This document shows positions 15,502 to 23,307 of a DNA stretch of 23,307 nucleotides, one piece after another. The translations under genes and the position numbers were made by a program. The stretch comes from an uncultured Aliiroseovarius sp. (lineage in GTDB: Bacteria; Pseudomonadota; Alphaproteobacteria; Rhodobacterales; Rhodobacteraceae): assembly GCA_938023895.1 (NCBI GenBank), contig CALJDH010000175.1, positions 1 through 23,307 of the forward strand. The letters run 5' to 3'. How positions within the stretch are numbered: the stretch's first letter is position 1; every line of letters starts with the position of its first letter. The notes beneath the pieces were generated by a model. The model searched no databases. It saw only the letters and a list, made by a program, of their open reading frames with translations, and was not told the DNA's origin.

Positions 15502-16941
15502 ATGACCGCAAGTTTGTTTGAGCTATTCTCGCGCACAGCGAACGCATTTCCCGACCGCATCGCGCTGATTACGGAAAGCAGCCAGATGTCTTTTCAAGAT
15601 GTCCTCGACCTCGTTGGCGTTCTTGATATGCAGCTCCAGACGCGGGGGGTGCGCGAGGGCGACGTGGTGGTCCTGTCGACCGCGCGGGCCGAGATGGTCA
15701 TTGCTTTTGCGCTGCTCCTGTCAAAACGGTCTATAAGCGTTATTTTCTCACCGGTTGAACGGGCGATGGCCGCCGGGATCGACTTCGACAGGATCGTGTC
15801 CACGAAGGCGCATCCGGACATTCCCGAAGACAAGCAGATCATCATTAGCCCAGAGTGGTTTACGCTGATGGGTGCGGTCCCCGACTTGGGCGCGCAAAGC
15901 AACGACGGCAACGGAAACTTCGTTTTCTCGACATCGGGCACCACGGGCACCCCCCGTTTTGTGAGCTTCCCCGAGGCCAGTCGCCTGCATGATCTTCTGG
16001 CGATGCGCACAATCCCGGAGGACGACCTGCAACGGATCAGGTTTATGACGACCGCCGGCGCCAATACCGGCCTTGCCATGAACAACAACCTGTCAGTGCT
16101 CTTGGCAGGTGGATCGGTGGTTGCGCTGGACAAAGACAGCTCCAAAGCGCTCCAGTTTGCCAACCTTTGGCGGGTCTCGCATCTGATGACTATGCCTGCG
16201 GTCATTCAGCAGGCGCTGCAAATGCCAAATGCCACGCAGTATCTGTCGACATTGGAAGAGATCGAGATCGGGGGCGCACATACCCCGGATCCCTTGCTGG
16301 CAGAGCTTTCAACGGTTACGCGGGCGTCAATCGTCACCTCATTCGGCGCGACGGAAACCGGTGCGCTATTCCGCCGGCCTGCCAAAAGCGACACCCCGCG
16401 CCAAATGGGCGAGATCGGGCGCCTGTTCCGCAATGATGTCGACGTCGTCTTTCTGGACGAAACCCTTACAGAACACCCTGACGCCAGCGAGGGGATTATG
16501 GGCATTCGGCTTCCGGCCGACGCGCCACGCGCATATCTGGGAGAGGACCAGTTTCAGGGTGGAACGGGCTTCAAAGACGGCGTGTTCGTGTCTGGGGACT
16601 GGGGCAAACGAGACGGCGAAACCTATTTCGTCACCGGTCGCATGAAACGCGTTCTGAACCTCAACGGGTCAAAATTCTCATTGGACGAAATCCACTTCTG
16701 GCTTGGCACGCATCTTCCCGAAGGGGCGGAACTTGCTGTGGCAGCGACAAAGGATCCGCACGGGATGGAACAGTTAGAGATCTTCGTCGCGAACGCCAAA
16801 GACGTATCGCGCGGGGATCTGGATCGCGCCTTGTCGAAACGCTGGCAATACCTGAGCATCGGCCAATACCACGAGATCGAGAAGATGCCGCTGACCGACA
16901 GCGGCAAGATCGACTTCCGCGCCCTTACACAAATGGCGTAA
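15502..16941 (+). CDS. Adenylate-forming ligase 3 (AMP-binding)
   Basis: A 479-residue ANL-superfamily enzyme. The phosphate loop is TSGTTGTPR (144-152), arginine where lysine is usual. A5 is FGATE (281-285), the hinge aspartate lies in SGDWG (364-368), GR is at 379-380, and the catalytic lysine is K469 in LTDSGKIDFRAL. N- and C-terminal domains are both complete, so it should be active in adenylation and thioester formation on a carboxylic acid not identifiable here. The ATG at 15502 has GGAAG six bases upstream. A strong bidirectional terminator follows its stop directly, so it is likely a single-gene transcript. Its upstream neighbour, ligase 2, is divergent. Confidence 0.91.
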   Translation: MTASLFELFSRTANAFPDRIALITESSQMSFQDVLDLVGVLDMQLQTRGVREGDVVVLSTARAEMVIAFALLLSKRSISVIFSPVERAMAAGIDFDRIVSTKAHPDIPEDKQIIISPEWFTLMGAVPDLGAQSNDGNGNFVFSTSGTTGTPRFVSFPEASRLHDLLAMRTIPEDDLQRIRFMTTAGANTGLAMNNNLSVLLAGGSVVALDKDSSKALQFANLWRVSHLMTMPAVIQQALQMPNATQYLSTLEEIEIGGAHTPDPLLAELSTVTRASIVTSFGATETGALFRRPAKSDTPRQMGEIGRLFRNDVDVVFLDETLTEHPDASEGIMGIRLPADAPRAYLGEDQFQGGTGFKDGVFVSGDWGKRDGETYFVTGRMKRVLNLNGSKFSLDEIHFWLGTHLPEGAELAVAATKDPHGMEQLEIFVANAKDVSRGDLDRALSKRWQYLSIGQYHEIEKMPLTDSGKIDFRALTQMA

Positions 16942-16958
16942 GCGTATTGACCAAAGAA

Positions 16959-16987
16959 AAGGCCGCCCGAAGGCGGCCTTTCTTTTT
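16959..16987. terminator. Bidirectional rho-independent terminator
   Basis: AAGGCCGCC pairs perfectly with GGCGGCCTT around a CGAA tetraloop, followed by TCTTTTT on the plus strand and, read on the minus strand, by TTTTCTTT. It stands between the convergent ligase 3 gene (stop 18 bases before) and the outer-membrane protein gene (stop 20 bases after), so it can end both transcripts. Confidence 0.93.
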
Positions 16988-17007
16988 AGCTTGATCTCGT
17001 TCTTGGA

Positions 17008-17613
17008 TCAGAACTGGAAACCAACCCGAACACCGGCAGTTACCAGAGGCGAACGGATTTTGTCATCCGACCCACCGCCAACTTCGTTGTAGTTCATGAC
17101 CTGACGACCGGTCAGATCTGCACCAACGAACATGCCGTTATCAAAGTTGGTCTGGAAACCAACGCCCAGCGAAATACCGTTGGGGTTACCATCAACGTCA
17201 GCCTCGATGATCGACTGAGCGGTCCAGTAGCCAAGGCTTGCATAAAGCATGCTGCTTTCGCCGATGACCGTACCAACGCGGGCACGCAGGTCGAACATGT
17301 TCTTCAGGCCATAGGCATAGTCGGGATCGTTACCTTCCCCGTTATAAGTGTGACCCGGCGAATAGGCCAGTTCGACACCATAAACCAAGCTTTCGCCTGC
17401 CCAGTTGTGACCTGCGAAGATCGAAAAGTCCGGCTTGGCGCTCACACCATAGTCATAGTCCAGATCTTGGAACTGGCCAGCTGTCGTGCTGATTCCAAGA
17501 CCACCATAGAAACCGGCGAATTCCTGCGGATCAGCTTGAGCTGCCGTCGCCATTGCCATCGTGCTGACTGCACCACCAGCTACGACTGCAACGATTTCTC
17601 TGTTTGCGTTCAT
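17008..17613 (-). CDS. Small outer-membrane beta-barrel protein
   Basis: A 201-residue protein with a signal peptide (about 27 residues, cleavage AQA|DP) and a mature domain of alternating hydrophobic/aromatic strands: GFYGGLGIST at the start, FDLRARVGTVI, MLYASLGYW, GISLGVGFQT, MFVGADLTG and a terminal VTAGVRVGFQF. The C-terminal phenylalanine preceded by alternating hydrophobics is the signal for outer-membrane assembly. The length suits an eight-stranded barrel of the OmpA-like/Opa or OmpW-like type. GAGGGGAG seven bases before the ATG at 17613 is a strong ribosome site, and the convergent terminator follows its stop. It sits among ligase genes, and its role there, if any, is unknown; an export or surface role is only a guess. 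Confidence 0.85.
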   Translation of the reverse strand: MNANREIVAVVAGGAVSTMAMATAAQADPQEFAGFYGGLGISTTAGQFQDLDYDYGVSAKPDFSIFAGHNWAGESLVYGVELAYSPGHTYNGEGNDPDYAYGLKNMFDLRARVGTVIGESSMLYASLGYWTAQSIIEADVDGNPNGISLGVGFQTNFDNGMFVGADLTGRQVMNYNEVGGGSDDKIRSPLVTAGVRVGFQF

Positions 17614-17836
17614 TACGTACTCCCCTCATATGCTTGCAATCCGAAACCTACTTTTGAAACTACTCAGTCCATCGTGGTTTTTCTACACAAAAGAGTATGG
17701 CGGGATCATTTTAGCCAAAATGGAATGTTTTGTGTCACCGCCGCAACGATCAACGTGTATTTCCGTGTAGTTTAATCTACTTATAATTGCATTTTATCCA
17801 AGCCGTTCAAGCGCCCATGTCCAACTGACGCGCGCC
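17614..17836 (-). promoter_or_regulatory. AT-rich leader and promoter region of the outer-membrane protein gene
   Basis: These 223 bases hold no gene. They are visibly richer in A and T than the surroundings, with a long 5' leader expected for the outer-membrane protein message. Inverted repeats seen are CATTTT-agcc-AAAATG (17707-17722) and GTAG-tttaat-CTAC, plus a repeated CGTGTA about 10 bases apart (from about 17754). TATAAT-like sequence on the minus strand near 17785 could be a -10 box. No terminator for ligase 4 is seen, so read-through is possible. Confidence 0.4.
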
Positions 17837-19300
17837 TCACTTGCTTTTCTGCGAATCCCGGGCTGCTTTAGCCTGTTCTATACAGGCCTTTCGGTCTGGC
17901 TTTCCGCTAGCGATCCGGGGAATTGCCTGTGTGAAAATGAACCGGTCTGGAACGACTTCCGAAGAGAATGCCGAGGCCAGCATGATCTTTGCCTCAAAGA
18001 TAACGTCAGGCTTCACCGCACCTTCGTCGGCTTGAATAAGGGCCACCAGAACGTTTTGCTTTCCCTCTTCGTCCAGTAGGAAAACGATGGCGTCTTTCAC
18101 ACCGGGAACGGCTTGAAGCGTGAACTCCAACAGATTGATATTTACCTTGATCCCGCCAAGGTTAAGGATGTCTGTTTGCCGACCAATCGTGGCAAACACA
18201 CCGTCCTGAGTAATGATCCCTTTATCCCCCGGATAGAACCAGCCGTCCCGGAAGGATTGACGCTCGGCCGAGGCATTTTTCAGATATCCGGGCGCAAGAT
18301 AGGCATTGCGAATACGAACAAACCCCTCGCCACCGGGCGCAACCAGTTGCCCTGCATCATCCACAATTTCAACGTCTGAATCTCGCCAGAGAGTTTCGGT
18401 TCGCATGGCGCCGTCTTCTGCAATGATCTTTCGATTTTGCAGAACAATGCTGGTCTCGGTCGCGCCATAGGTGTTCACAACGGTTTCGAAATTCTGAAGC
18501 AGTGCGGCCGCCAGCGCTTCGGACATCCCGTCTCCTCCGATCAAAGCCTTGTGGATCTTTCGCGGCAGAGCGTCTTCAGGAAGCAGTTCCTGTATTTGTC
18601 GCGGCGAGGCGAAAACATGCGACACACCCAGCGTCAGCCAAACGGCTGGGTCCAAACCATAGACCAGGCTCCCCCCTCTAATCAGAAGGCTAAGGGCACG
18701 AAACAGCGTCGGAGGGGAATGCTGCGCAAACAAGAAAACGCATTTCTCGTCTCCTGTGGGGAACTCGTCAAAACACGCCCGGATACGCGCGACCATATTG
18801 GAATGGCTGAACTCCATATATTTAGGGGTTCCCGTTGTTCCAGAAGACGGCAAATACACCCAAATGTCGTCGCCGCTTTGATAGCCGGGAAAGCGCGGCG
18901 GTTTGTCCGGCGCATACCCGGGCGGAGGGCGCTTCCACGTCTCGTCAATGCGGATCCATCGATCGCCTTTGGGCTGTTCACCCTCGTCCCACATGGCAAA
19001 CTTGTGGGTCACCTGAACGTCACTTAGCCGTTCGAACTCGGCATTTTCATAGACCCAACCGGATCCGTTCAACGCCGCGGCGAACAATGACGCGATGATC
19101 AGTTGCGGGTCATCCGTCTTGATCGAAATGACAGAGCCCGGCTTGACGCCATTGTATTCGAAATGCGCGGCGAACACGGAAATCATCCCCGCGAGCTCGA
19201 CAAAAGTGGTTCTTCCACTGTCGCTGAGAAGTGCGGGCTTCTCGGGGTGCTGCCGGACGGTTTCGAAGAACTGAACAGCTATGTTCTTTTGGTTTTCCAT
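17837..19300 (-). CDS. Adenylate-forming ligase 4 (AMP-binding)
   Basis: A 487-residue ANL-superfamily enzyme with full canonical motifs: phosphate loop SSGTTGTPK (152-160), A5 TYGATE (277-282), hinge aspartate in PGDKG (357-361), GRQTDILNLGG, and catalytic K467 in IASGKPDRKA. I chose the ATG at 19300 (MENQKNIAVQFF) because the domain begins there; the frame is open to 19384, but the extra 28 residues have no domain character. The ribosome site is weak (GGCAAGACG). It is divergent from the aldehyde dehydrogenase gene and lies upstream of the outer-membrane protein gene on the same strand. It is the most sequence-distinct of the four in its N-terminal third (WVYENAEFERLS, KRPPPGYAPDKPP). Acid substrate unknown. 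Confidence 0.91.
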   Translation of the reverse strand: MENQKNIAVQFFETVRQHPEKPALLSDSGRTTFVELAGMISVFAAHFEYNGVKPGSVISIKTDDPQLIIASLFAAALNGSGWVYENAEFERLSDVQVTHKFAMWDEGEQPKGDRWIRIDETWKRPPPGYAPDKPPRFPGYQSGDDIWVYLPSSGTTGTPKYMEFSHSNMVARIRACFDEFPTGDEKCVFLFAQHSPPTLFRALSLLIRGGSLVYGLDPAVWLTLGVSHVFASPRQIQELLPEDALPRKIHKALIGGDGMSEALAAALLQNFETVVNTYGATETSIVLQNRKIIAEDGAMRTETLWRDSDVEIVDDAGQLVAPGGEGFVRIRNAYLAPGYLKNASAERQSFRDGWFYPGDKGIITQDGVFATIGRQTDILNLGGIKVNINLLEFTLQAVPGVKDAIVFLLDEEGKQNVLVALIQADEGAVKPDVIFEAKIMLASAFSSEVVPDRFIFTQAIPRIASGKPDRKACIEQAKAARDSQKSK

Positions 19301-19555
19301 CGTCTTGCCAAACACCCTTGCAAATATCTTATGCGCATTTCCTAGACCGATTTTGCCCTGAACGCGAGGGGGTAGAAATCCCACCTGCCCCGCAGCAAAA
19401 GGGGCAGCACGCCACCTGTGCGATGTGTGCGATTATCCCTTGCAACAGCGGCGCCACAGAACTCACGGTGCAAAACTGCATTTTCCTTGGCCCCCAGCGC
19501 CTCTACGGGCATAAATACGCGCATAGAATGAGGCGCTTAGCGAAAGGCATTTGTC
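19301..19555. promoter_or_regulatory. Divergent region between ligase 4 and aldehyde dehydrogenase
   Basis: The 255-base gap contains a perfect 7-bp inverted repeat, CTGCCCC (19385-19391) and GGGGCAG (19401-19407), nine bases apart, about 85 bases upstream of ligase 4. It could be an operator or a short hairpin. No other gene or clear promoter box is visible. Confidence 0.35.
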
Positions 19556-21004
19556 GTGTTAAAAACAGGGGATCATTTCATTGGTGGAGAATTCGTTTCG
19601 CTGGCGCCACACGGGGTCGAGGAAAGCCTGAACCCGGCGACTGGCGAGGTATTGGGCCACGCGCCCAAAGGATCCCGCGCACTGGCCGCTCAGGCCGCCG
19701 AGGTCGCCCGTGACGTGTTCGAGACCACCGACTGGGCGTCGTCCCCTCGCATCCGCGCAGCCGCATTGCTGGAGTTTGCCGACCGACTGGAAGCACGCAA
19801 AGACGAGCTGGCCAAGCTTCTGTGCATGGAAAGCGGGAAGCTTTTGCCGCAGGCGACGCATGAAGTCGGCGCGGGGATCGGCGAGGCGCGCTATTATGCT
19901 GGCATCGCCCGCAACATTTTTGGACGCACATTCGAAAGCGGGCCGGGCAATCTGTCCCTGATGACGCGCGAGGCTGCCGGAGTGGTCTCGGTCATCGTGC
20001 CGTGGAACGCGCCGGTGACGCTTTTGGTGCGTTCTGTCGCCCCCGCCCTAGCCGCCGGATGTACGGTGGTGGTGAAACCCGCCGTGCAAACGCCCCTGAC
20101 AAATGCGCTTGTCATGCAGTGCTTTGCCGAAACGGAGTTGCTGCCAAAGGGCGCCGTGAACTCGGTCAATGAAAACGGGTATGAGGTGGGCGAGGTTCTG
20201 TCCTCGCATGACGAGATCGACGTGATCTCGTTCACCGGTTCCACGCGGACCGGCTCGGTGATCATGGGCAACGCATCGCGCACAATCAAACAAGTCTCTT
20301 TGGAACTTGGCGGCAAAGCCCCTGCCCTTGTTTTCGACGACGCGGACATCGACGCTTCGGTCGCCGAGATTGCCCGCGGGGCGATGGCGCTGAACGGGCA
20401 AATGTGCACCGCGATCAGCCGCGTCCTTGTTGACGCCCGCGTGTACGACAAAGTGAAATCCGCTTTGAAACAAACACTTGCGTCGCTCAAGATCGGAAAC
20501 CCATTGCAGACAGGCATGCAGCTTGGCCCCCTGATCGACCGAGCCAATCAGGACCGGGTGCTTGAACTTGTATCCAAAGCAGAGACCGAGGCGACAAACA
20601 TCGTTTTGCGCGGCGAAGCGCCGGGCGGCGCACTTGCGGCGGGCGCGTTTATCACGCCGTCGATCTTCGAAGTTGACGACCTGAGCAGCTGGATCGTTCA
20701 GGACGAACTGTTCGCGCCTATTGTCACCCTTGAACGGTTCGACGGCGAAGGCGACGCGATCACCCGCGCCAACGCCACGCGGTTTGGGTTGGCTTCAAGT
20801 GTTTACACCAAGGACCTGAACCGCTCGATGCGGGTCAGTCGGAAGCTGAAATTCGGCACGGTCTGGCTGAACTGTCACAACCGGCTGATGGCGGAAGTTG
20901 AAACCGGCGGCTACCGCACAAGCGGCGTCGGGCGCTTGCATGGTGTTGAAGCCATGAATGAGTTTCTGGAGACCAAGCATATCTATCTTGAGGTTGGCGG
21001 ATAA
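19556..21004 (+). CDS. NAD(P)-dependent aldehyde dehydrogenase
   Basis: A 482-residue aldehyde dehydrogenase that oxidises an aldehyde to the acid. Catalytic residues are all present: C284 in NGQMCTA, E250 in VSLELGGKAP, N151 in VPWNAP, K174 in VVVKPA, and the cofactor loop FTGSTRTG (226-233). The start is GTG at 19556 with AAAGG about eight bases upstream; residues from KTGDHFIGGEF on match the family's usual N-terminus. It is divergent from ligase 4 and converges on the TRAP operon with only 24 bases between stops. Such enzymes often accompany TRAP uptake genes in catabolic loci, so I place it with the transporter rather than with the ligases, but it could equally make an acid for ligase 4. 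The actual aldehyde is not known. Confidence 0.94.
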   Translation: MLKTGDHFIGGEFVSLAPHGVEESLNPATGEVLGHAPKGSRALAAQAAEVARDVFETTDWASSPRIRAAALLEFADRLEARKDELAKLLCMESGKLLPQATHEVGAGIGEARYYAGIARNIFGRTFESGPGNLSLMTREAAGVVSVIVPWNAPVTLLVRSVAPALAAGCTVVVKPAVQTPLTNALVMQCFAETELLPKGAVNSVNENGYEVGEVLSSHDEIDVISFTGSTRTGSVIMGNASRTIKQVSLELGGKAPALVFDDADIDASVAEIARGAMALNGQMCTAISRVLVDARVYDKVKSALKQTLASLKIGNPLQTGMQLGPLIDRANQDRVLELVSKAETEATNIVLRGEAPGGALAAGAFITPSIFEVDDLSSWIVQDELFAPIVTLERFDGEGDAITRANATRFGLASSVYTKDLNRSMRVSRKLKFGTVWLNCHNRLMAEVETGGYRTSGVGRLHGVEAMNEFLETKHIYLEVGG

Positions 21005-21028
21005 CACCGCCAACGCACTTTCAGCACG

Positions 21029-22333
21029 TCATCCGAACATGGAGGCGGGAAGCAGCAGGGCGATGGATGGGAACAGCAGGATCAGGATGACGGCCGCCAG
21101 CATCGCAAACCAGAACGGCCAAATCCCGCGGAAGATCTCGTCCAGCCCGATCCCTTTGGCAATGCTTTTCACCACGAAGACATTCACGCCCACAGGGGGC
21201 GAGATCAGCCCCATTTCCAAGACGATCACCATCAGCACGCCGAACCAGATCATGTCGATGCCCAAGGGCTCGATCACCGGCTGAATAAGCGGGACGGTCA
21301 AGACAAGGATCGCAAACCCGTCCATAAACATGCCAAGGACGATAAACAGGGCAAGGAAGCCCACGACGACCTGCATACCGGTAAAGCCCATGGACTCGAC
21401 CCACAGCGTCAGGTCATGCGTCACGGCGGTGAAGCCAATGAATGTTTTGAAGACAAAGGCGCCGAACAAGATCATGAACACGGTGCCGCTGGACGCCAAG
21501 GTATTCTCGGCCGCGTCCCGCAAGTTTGCCCAGCTTGCCTTCTTGCGCAGGATTGTCACCACCAACGCAAGCGCCGCGCCGATGCCCGAGGCTTCGATCG
21601 CGGAAAAGACGCCCGTGTAAATCCCGCCGATGGTCAGAAGAATGATCCCAACGATCCACCCTGCCCGCGACAACGCGCGCACGCGCTCCGCCATGGTCAC
21701 CGGGGCGGTGGCGCTGGGGGCTTTGGACGGGTCGCGCCATACGACGATCCAGATCGCCAGCAAAAACAGAAGCGTCAGAAGAAGGCCAGGCAAGACACCG
21801 GCCAAGAAAAGCCGGCCGATGCTTTCTTCGGTCAGGATGGCGTAGATGACGAACCCCGCAGACGGAGGGATGAGAATGCCAAGCGTGCCGCCCGCTGCAA
21901 TAGCCCCGGTCGCCAGACTGTTGTCATAGTTATATCGCTGCATCTGAGGCAGCCCCACGCGGCCCATTGTCAACGCCGCAGCAAGCGATGATCCGGACAG
22001 GGCCGAGAACCCAGCGCACCCAACAATGGTCGCGCTTGCCAGCCCGCCCTTCTTGTGGCCAAGCCACGCGTGGGTCGCGTCATAGAGGTCGCGGCTCATC
22101 CCGGATACGCCCGCCAAATTGCCCATCAGAACGAATAGGGGGATGATGATCAGTGGATAGTTCGAGGCCTCGGCAAAGATCTCGCCTGCCAATTTCGGCA
22201 TGGCGGCCTTTTCCCGGATCACCCATATCCCGCCTGTGCCCACCAAAAGCATCGCAACGCCAACCGGCATCCGCAGGAACAAAAGGCCAAACAGCGTGGC
22301 AAACCCCACCAGCGCGATGATGGAGCCGTCCAT
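21029..22333 (-). CDS. dctM: TRAP transporter large membrane subunit DctM
   Basis: A 434-residue inner-membrane protein with roughly a dozen hydrophobic segments, starting MDGSIIALVGFATLFGLLFLRMPVG and including FVLMGNLAGVSGMSRDLYD, GCAGFSALSGSSLAAALTMG and ISPPVGVNVFVVKSIAKG, all typical DctM/TRAP-T stretches. It is the transport channel of a sodium-coupled tripartite carrier for organic acids or similar solutes. Its ATG shares one base with the stop of dctQ (TGATG), and GAGGAG lies about nine bases upstream, so translation is coupled. It is the last gene of the operon. Subfamily and substrate cannot be stated from sequence alone. Confidence 0.95.
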   Translation of the reverse strand: MDGSIIALVGFATLFGLLFLRMPVGVAMLLVGTGGIWVIREKAAMPKLAGEIFAEASNYPLIIIPLFVLMGNLAGVSGMSRDLYDATHAWLGHKKGGLASATIVGCAGFSALSGSSLAAALTMGRVGLPQMQRYNYDNSLATGAIAAGGTLGILIPPSAGFVIYAILTEESIGRLFLAGVLPGLLLTLLFLLAIWIVVWRDPSKAPSATAPVTMAERVRALSRAGWIVGIILLTIGGIYTGVFSAIEASGIGAALALVVTILRKKASWANLRDAAENTLASSGTVFMILFGAFVFKTFIGFTAVTHDLTLWVESMGFTGMQVVVGFLALFIVLGMFMDGFAILVLTVPLIQPVIEPLGIDMIWFGVLMVIVLEMGLISPPVGVNVFVVKSIAKGIGLDEIFRGIWPFWFAMLAAVILILLFPSIALLLPASMFG

Positions 22334-22851
22334 CAGTCGTTCTCCTCGTTCAGGTCACGTCCAACCAACAGGGAAAGACCGCGCAGGCCGAGGTGAAGGG
22401 CGTAGAAAGCAAACGCTGCGGACAGAACCCAAAAGAAGGGCCGGTGTTCAATGGAAAGGTTCGAGGTGATGCACGCTTTTTCGATCCCGCAAGATTTGGT
22501 GATAAGCGCAACGGCCGCGACAAAGCAGGTGGCCGCAGCCAGCAGGTGAATGCCCGTATCGGTCCAGCGCGTGACGCGTTTACCCGCCACTTTGTCTATA
22601 AGGTTGATCGATACATGTGCCCCGCGACGTGCGCCAAAACTGACCGCCCCAGCGGCCACAAGCGTTAACGAGATCACGGAAAGATCCTCGATCCCAAAAA
22701 TCGGTGCGTTGAAAGCATACCGCGAGGCAACAGCCACAACTGTGATCCCCAGCAAAGCCGCCAAACCAATCGATCCCACAATGGCAAAAAGCCCGGCACA
22801 CTGGCCGAGCTTTCTGTCACTCCAATCGAGAAGTCCGATCAGCTTTGCCAA
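22333..22851 (-). CDS. dctQ: TRAP transporter small membrane subunit DctQ
   Basis: A 172-residue inner-membrane protein with four hydrophobic segments (about 16-43, 55-75, 93-118, 139-160). The motifs VVASRYAFNAPIFGIEDLS and GARRGAHVSINLIDKV are classic DctQ. It partners the large subunit in the TRAP membrane complex. The start appears to be TTG at 22851: AAGGTGA inside the end of the binding-protein gene lies eight bases upstream, and no in-frame ATG or GTG gives a sensible N-terminus. It overlaps dctM by one base and follows the binding-protein gene after three bases. Confidence 0.92.
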   Translation of the reverse strand: MAKLIGLLDWSDRKLGQCAGLFAIVGSIGLAALLGITVVAVASRYAFNAPIFGIEDLSVISLTLVAAGAVSFGARRGAHVSINLIDKVAGKRVTRWTDTGIHLLAAATCFVAAVALITKSCGIEKACITSNLSIEHRPFFWVLSAAFAFYALHLGLRGLSLLVGRDLNEEND

Positions 22852-22854
22852 GTC

Positions 22855-23307
22855 TTATTCACCTTGCATCATGCTAAACACATCGCCAACCGTGCTGGCG
22901 CCGGCGGGCTGCTCTAGCACACCCGGAAGAGCCTCTTCGATGACGGCATTCCAGCGGGCTTTCTCGGCGTCATCAATGTCGATCACTTCCAGGCCAGCTT
23001 TGCGGACCAGATCAAGACCGCGTTTCGACGCGGCAGCAAACCCTTGCGCGCCACTTTCGGCAAGTGCAGCGTCAGCGGCGGTATCGATCCACGCGCGTTG
23101 CTGGTCGCTCATGCCCTCATAGACATCCTTGTTCATCAGAAGCACGAAAGCCGAGCCCGATCCTGGAAACCATGTCGTCACATAGTTTGCAACTTCGTGC
23201 AGCTTGAACGACCCGATGCCCGAAGGCGCGATTGCGATTGCGTCGATGACACCGTTTGCCAAATTCTGGTTCACAACGCTGACGGGCTGACCCACGGGGC
23301 TTGCGCC
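22855..23307 (-). CDS. dctP: TRAP transporter binding protein DctP, C-terminal part
   Basis: The frame stays open to the window edge (GASPVGQPVSVVNQNLANGV...), so this is the C-terminal about 150 residues of a periplasmic solute-binding protein whose start and signal peptide lie beyond the window; the GTG at 23295 is internal. Family traits are the NLANGVIDA segment, the KLHEVANYVT stretch, FVLLMNKDVYEGMSDQQRAWID and the final helix region before MMQGE-stop. It captures the substrate for the DctQM membrane pair. The usual TRAP recognition arginine is not in the visible part, so the substrate cannot be proposed. Confidence 0.9.
   Translation of the reverse strand, partial: GASPVGQPVSVVNQNLANGVIDAIAIAPSGIGSFKLHEVANYVTTWFPGSGSAFVLLMNKDVYEGMSDQQRAWIDTAADAALAESGAQGFAAASKRGLDLVRKAGLEVIDIDDAEKARWNAVIEEALPGVLEQPAGASTVGDVFSMMQGE

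Noticed and set aside
1..23307. CRISPR array, insertion sequence, integrase, tRNA or rRNA genes
   Set aside because: No regularly spaced repeats, transposase or integrase frames, terminal repeats, or conserved RNA motifs were found on reading both strands.

Overview
The window looks like chromosomal DNA of an alphaproteobacterium, most likely a marine Rhodobacterales (roseobacter-type) organism. The grounds are a fairly GC-rich sequence with frequent ATG/GTG/TTG starts and Shine-Dalgarno sites, a TRAP transporter, a glucose-type ABC transporter of alphaproteobacterial style, and overall protein character. This placement is inference; there is no rRNA or tRNA gene to anchor it.

Left part (1-8304), sugar uptake and its control. 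A 5'-truncated DUF3131 protein gene (+) converges on a four-gene ABC sugar transporter operon on the minus strand. The operon order is binding protein (5895), permease (4588), permease (3723), ATPase (2822), and it most resembles glucose/mannose-type GtsABCD/MalK systems. Divergent from it lies an OmpR-type response regulator and a membrane histidine kinase overlapping by ATGA. The 220-bp divergent region carries four TGTTRC half-sites on a strict 10-bp helical phase, a probable response-regulator operator.

Middle part (8567-19300), the most interesting region. It is a mixed-orientation block with the parts list of a small biosynthetic or acyl-activation system: a class I SAM methyltransferase, a possible 20-codon peptide gene, four different full-length adenylate-forming (ANL superfamily) ligases, one stand-alone acyl/peptidyl carrier protein, an alpha/beta-hydrolase thioesterase with a cysteine nucleophile motif, a CodA-like amidohydrolase whose substrate pocket differs from cytosine deaminase, and a flavodoxin-fold NAD(P)H oxidoreductase. 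No condensation or ketosynthase domain is visible, so any product would be assembled by free-standing enzymes around one carrier protein. The carrier protein and thioesterase genes overlap tail-to-tail by about 150 bp. A small outer-membrane beta-barrel protein gene is embedded in the block. I do not recognise this combination as a described pathway.

Right part (19556-23307), probably a separate catabolic locus. An NAD(P)-dependent aldehyde dehydrogenase (+) converges on a TRAP transporter operon (-): large membrane subunit DctM, small membrane subunit DctQ, and the C-terminal part of the DctP binding protein, which runs off the window end. The TRAP substrate cannot be read from the sequence.

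No CRISPR array, insertion sequence, integrase, tRNA or rRNA was found.
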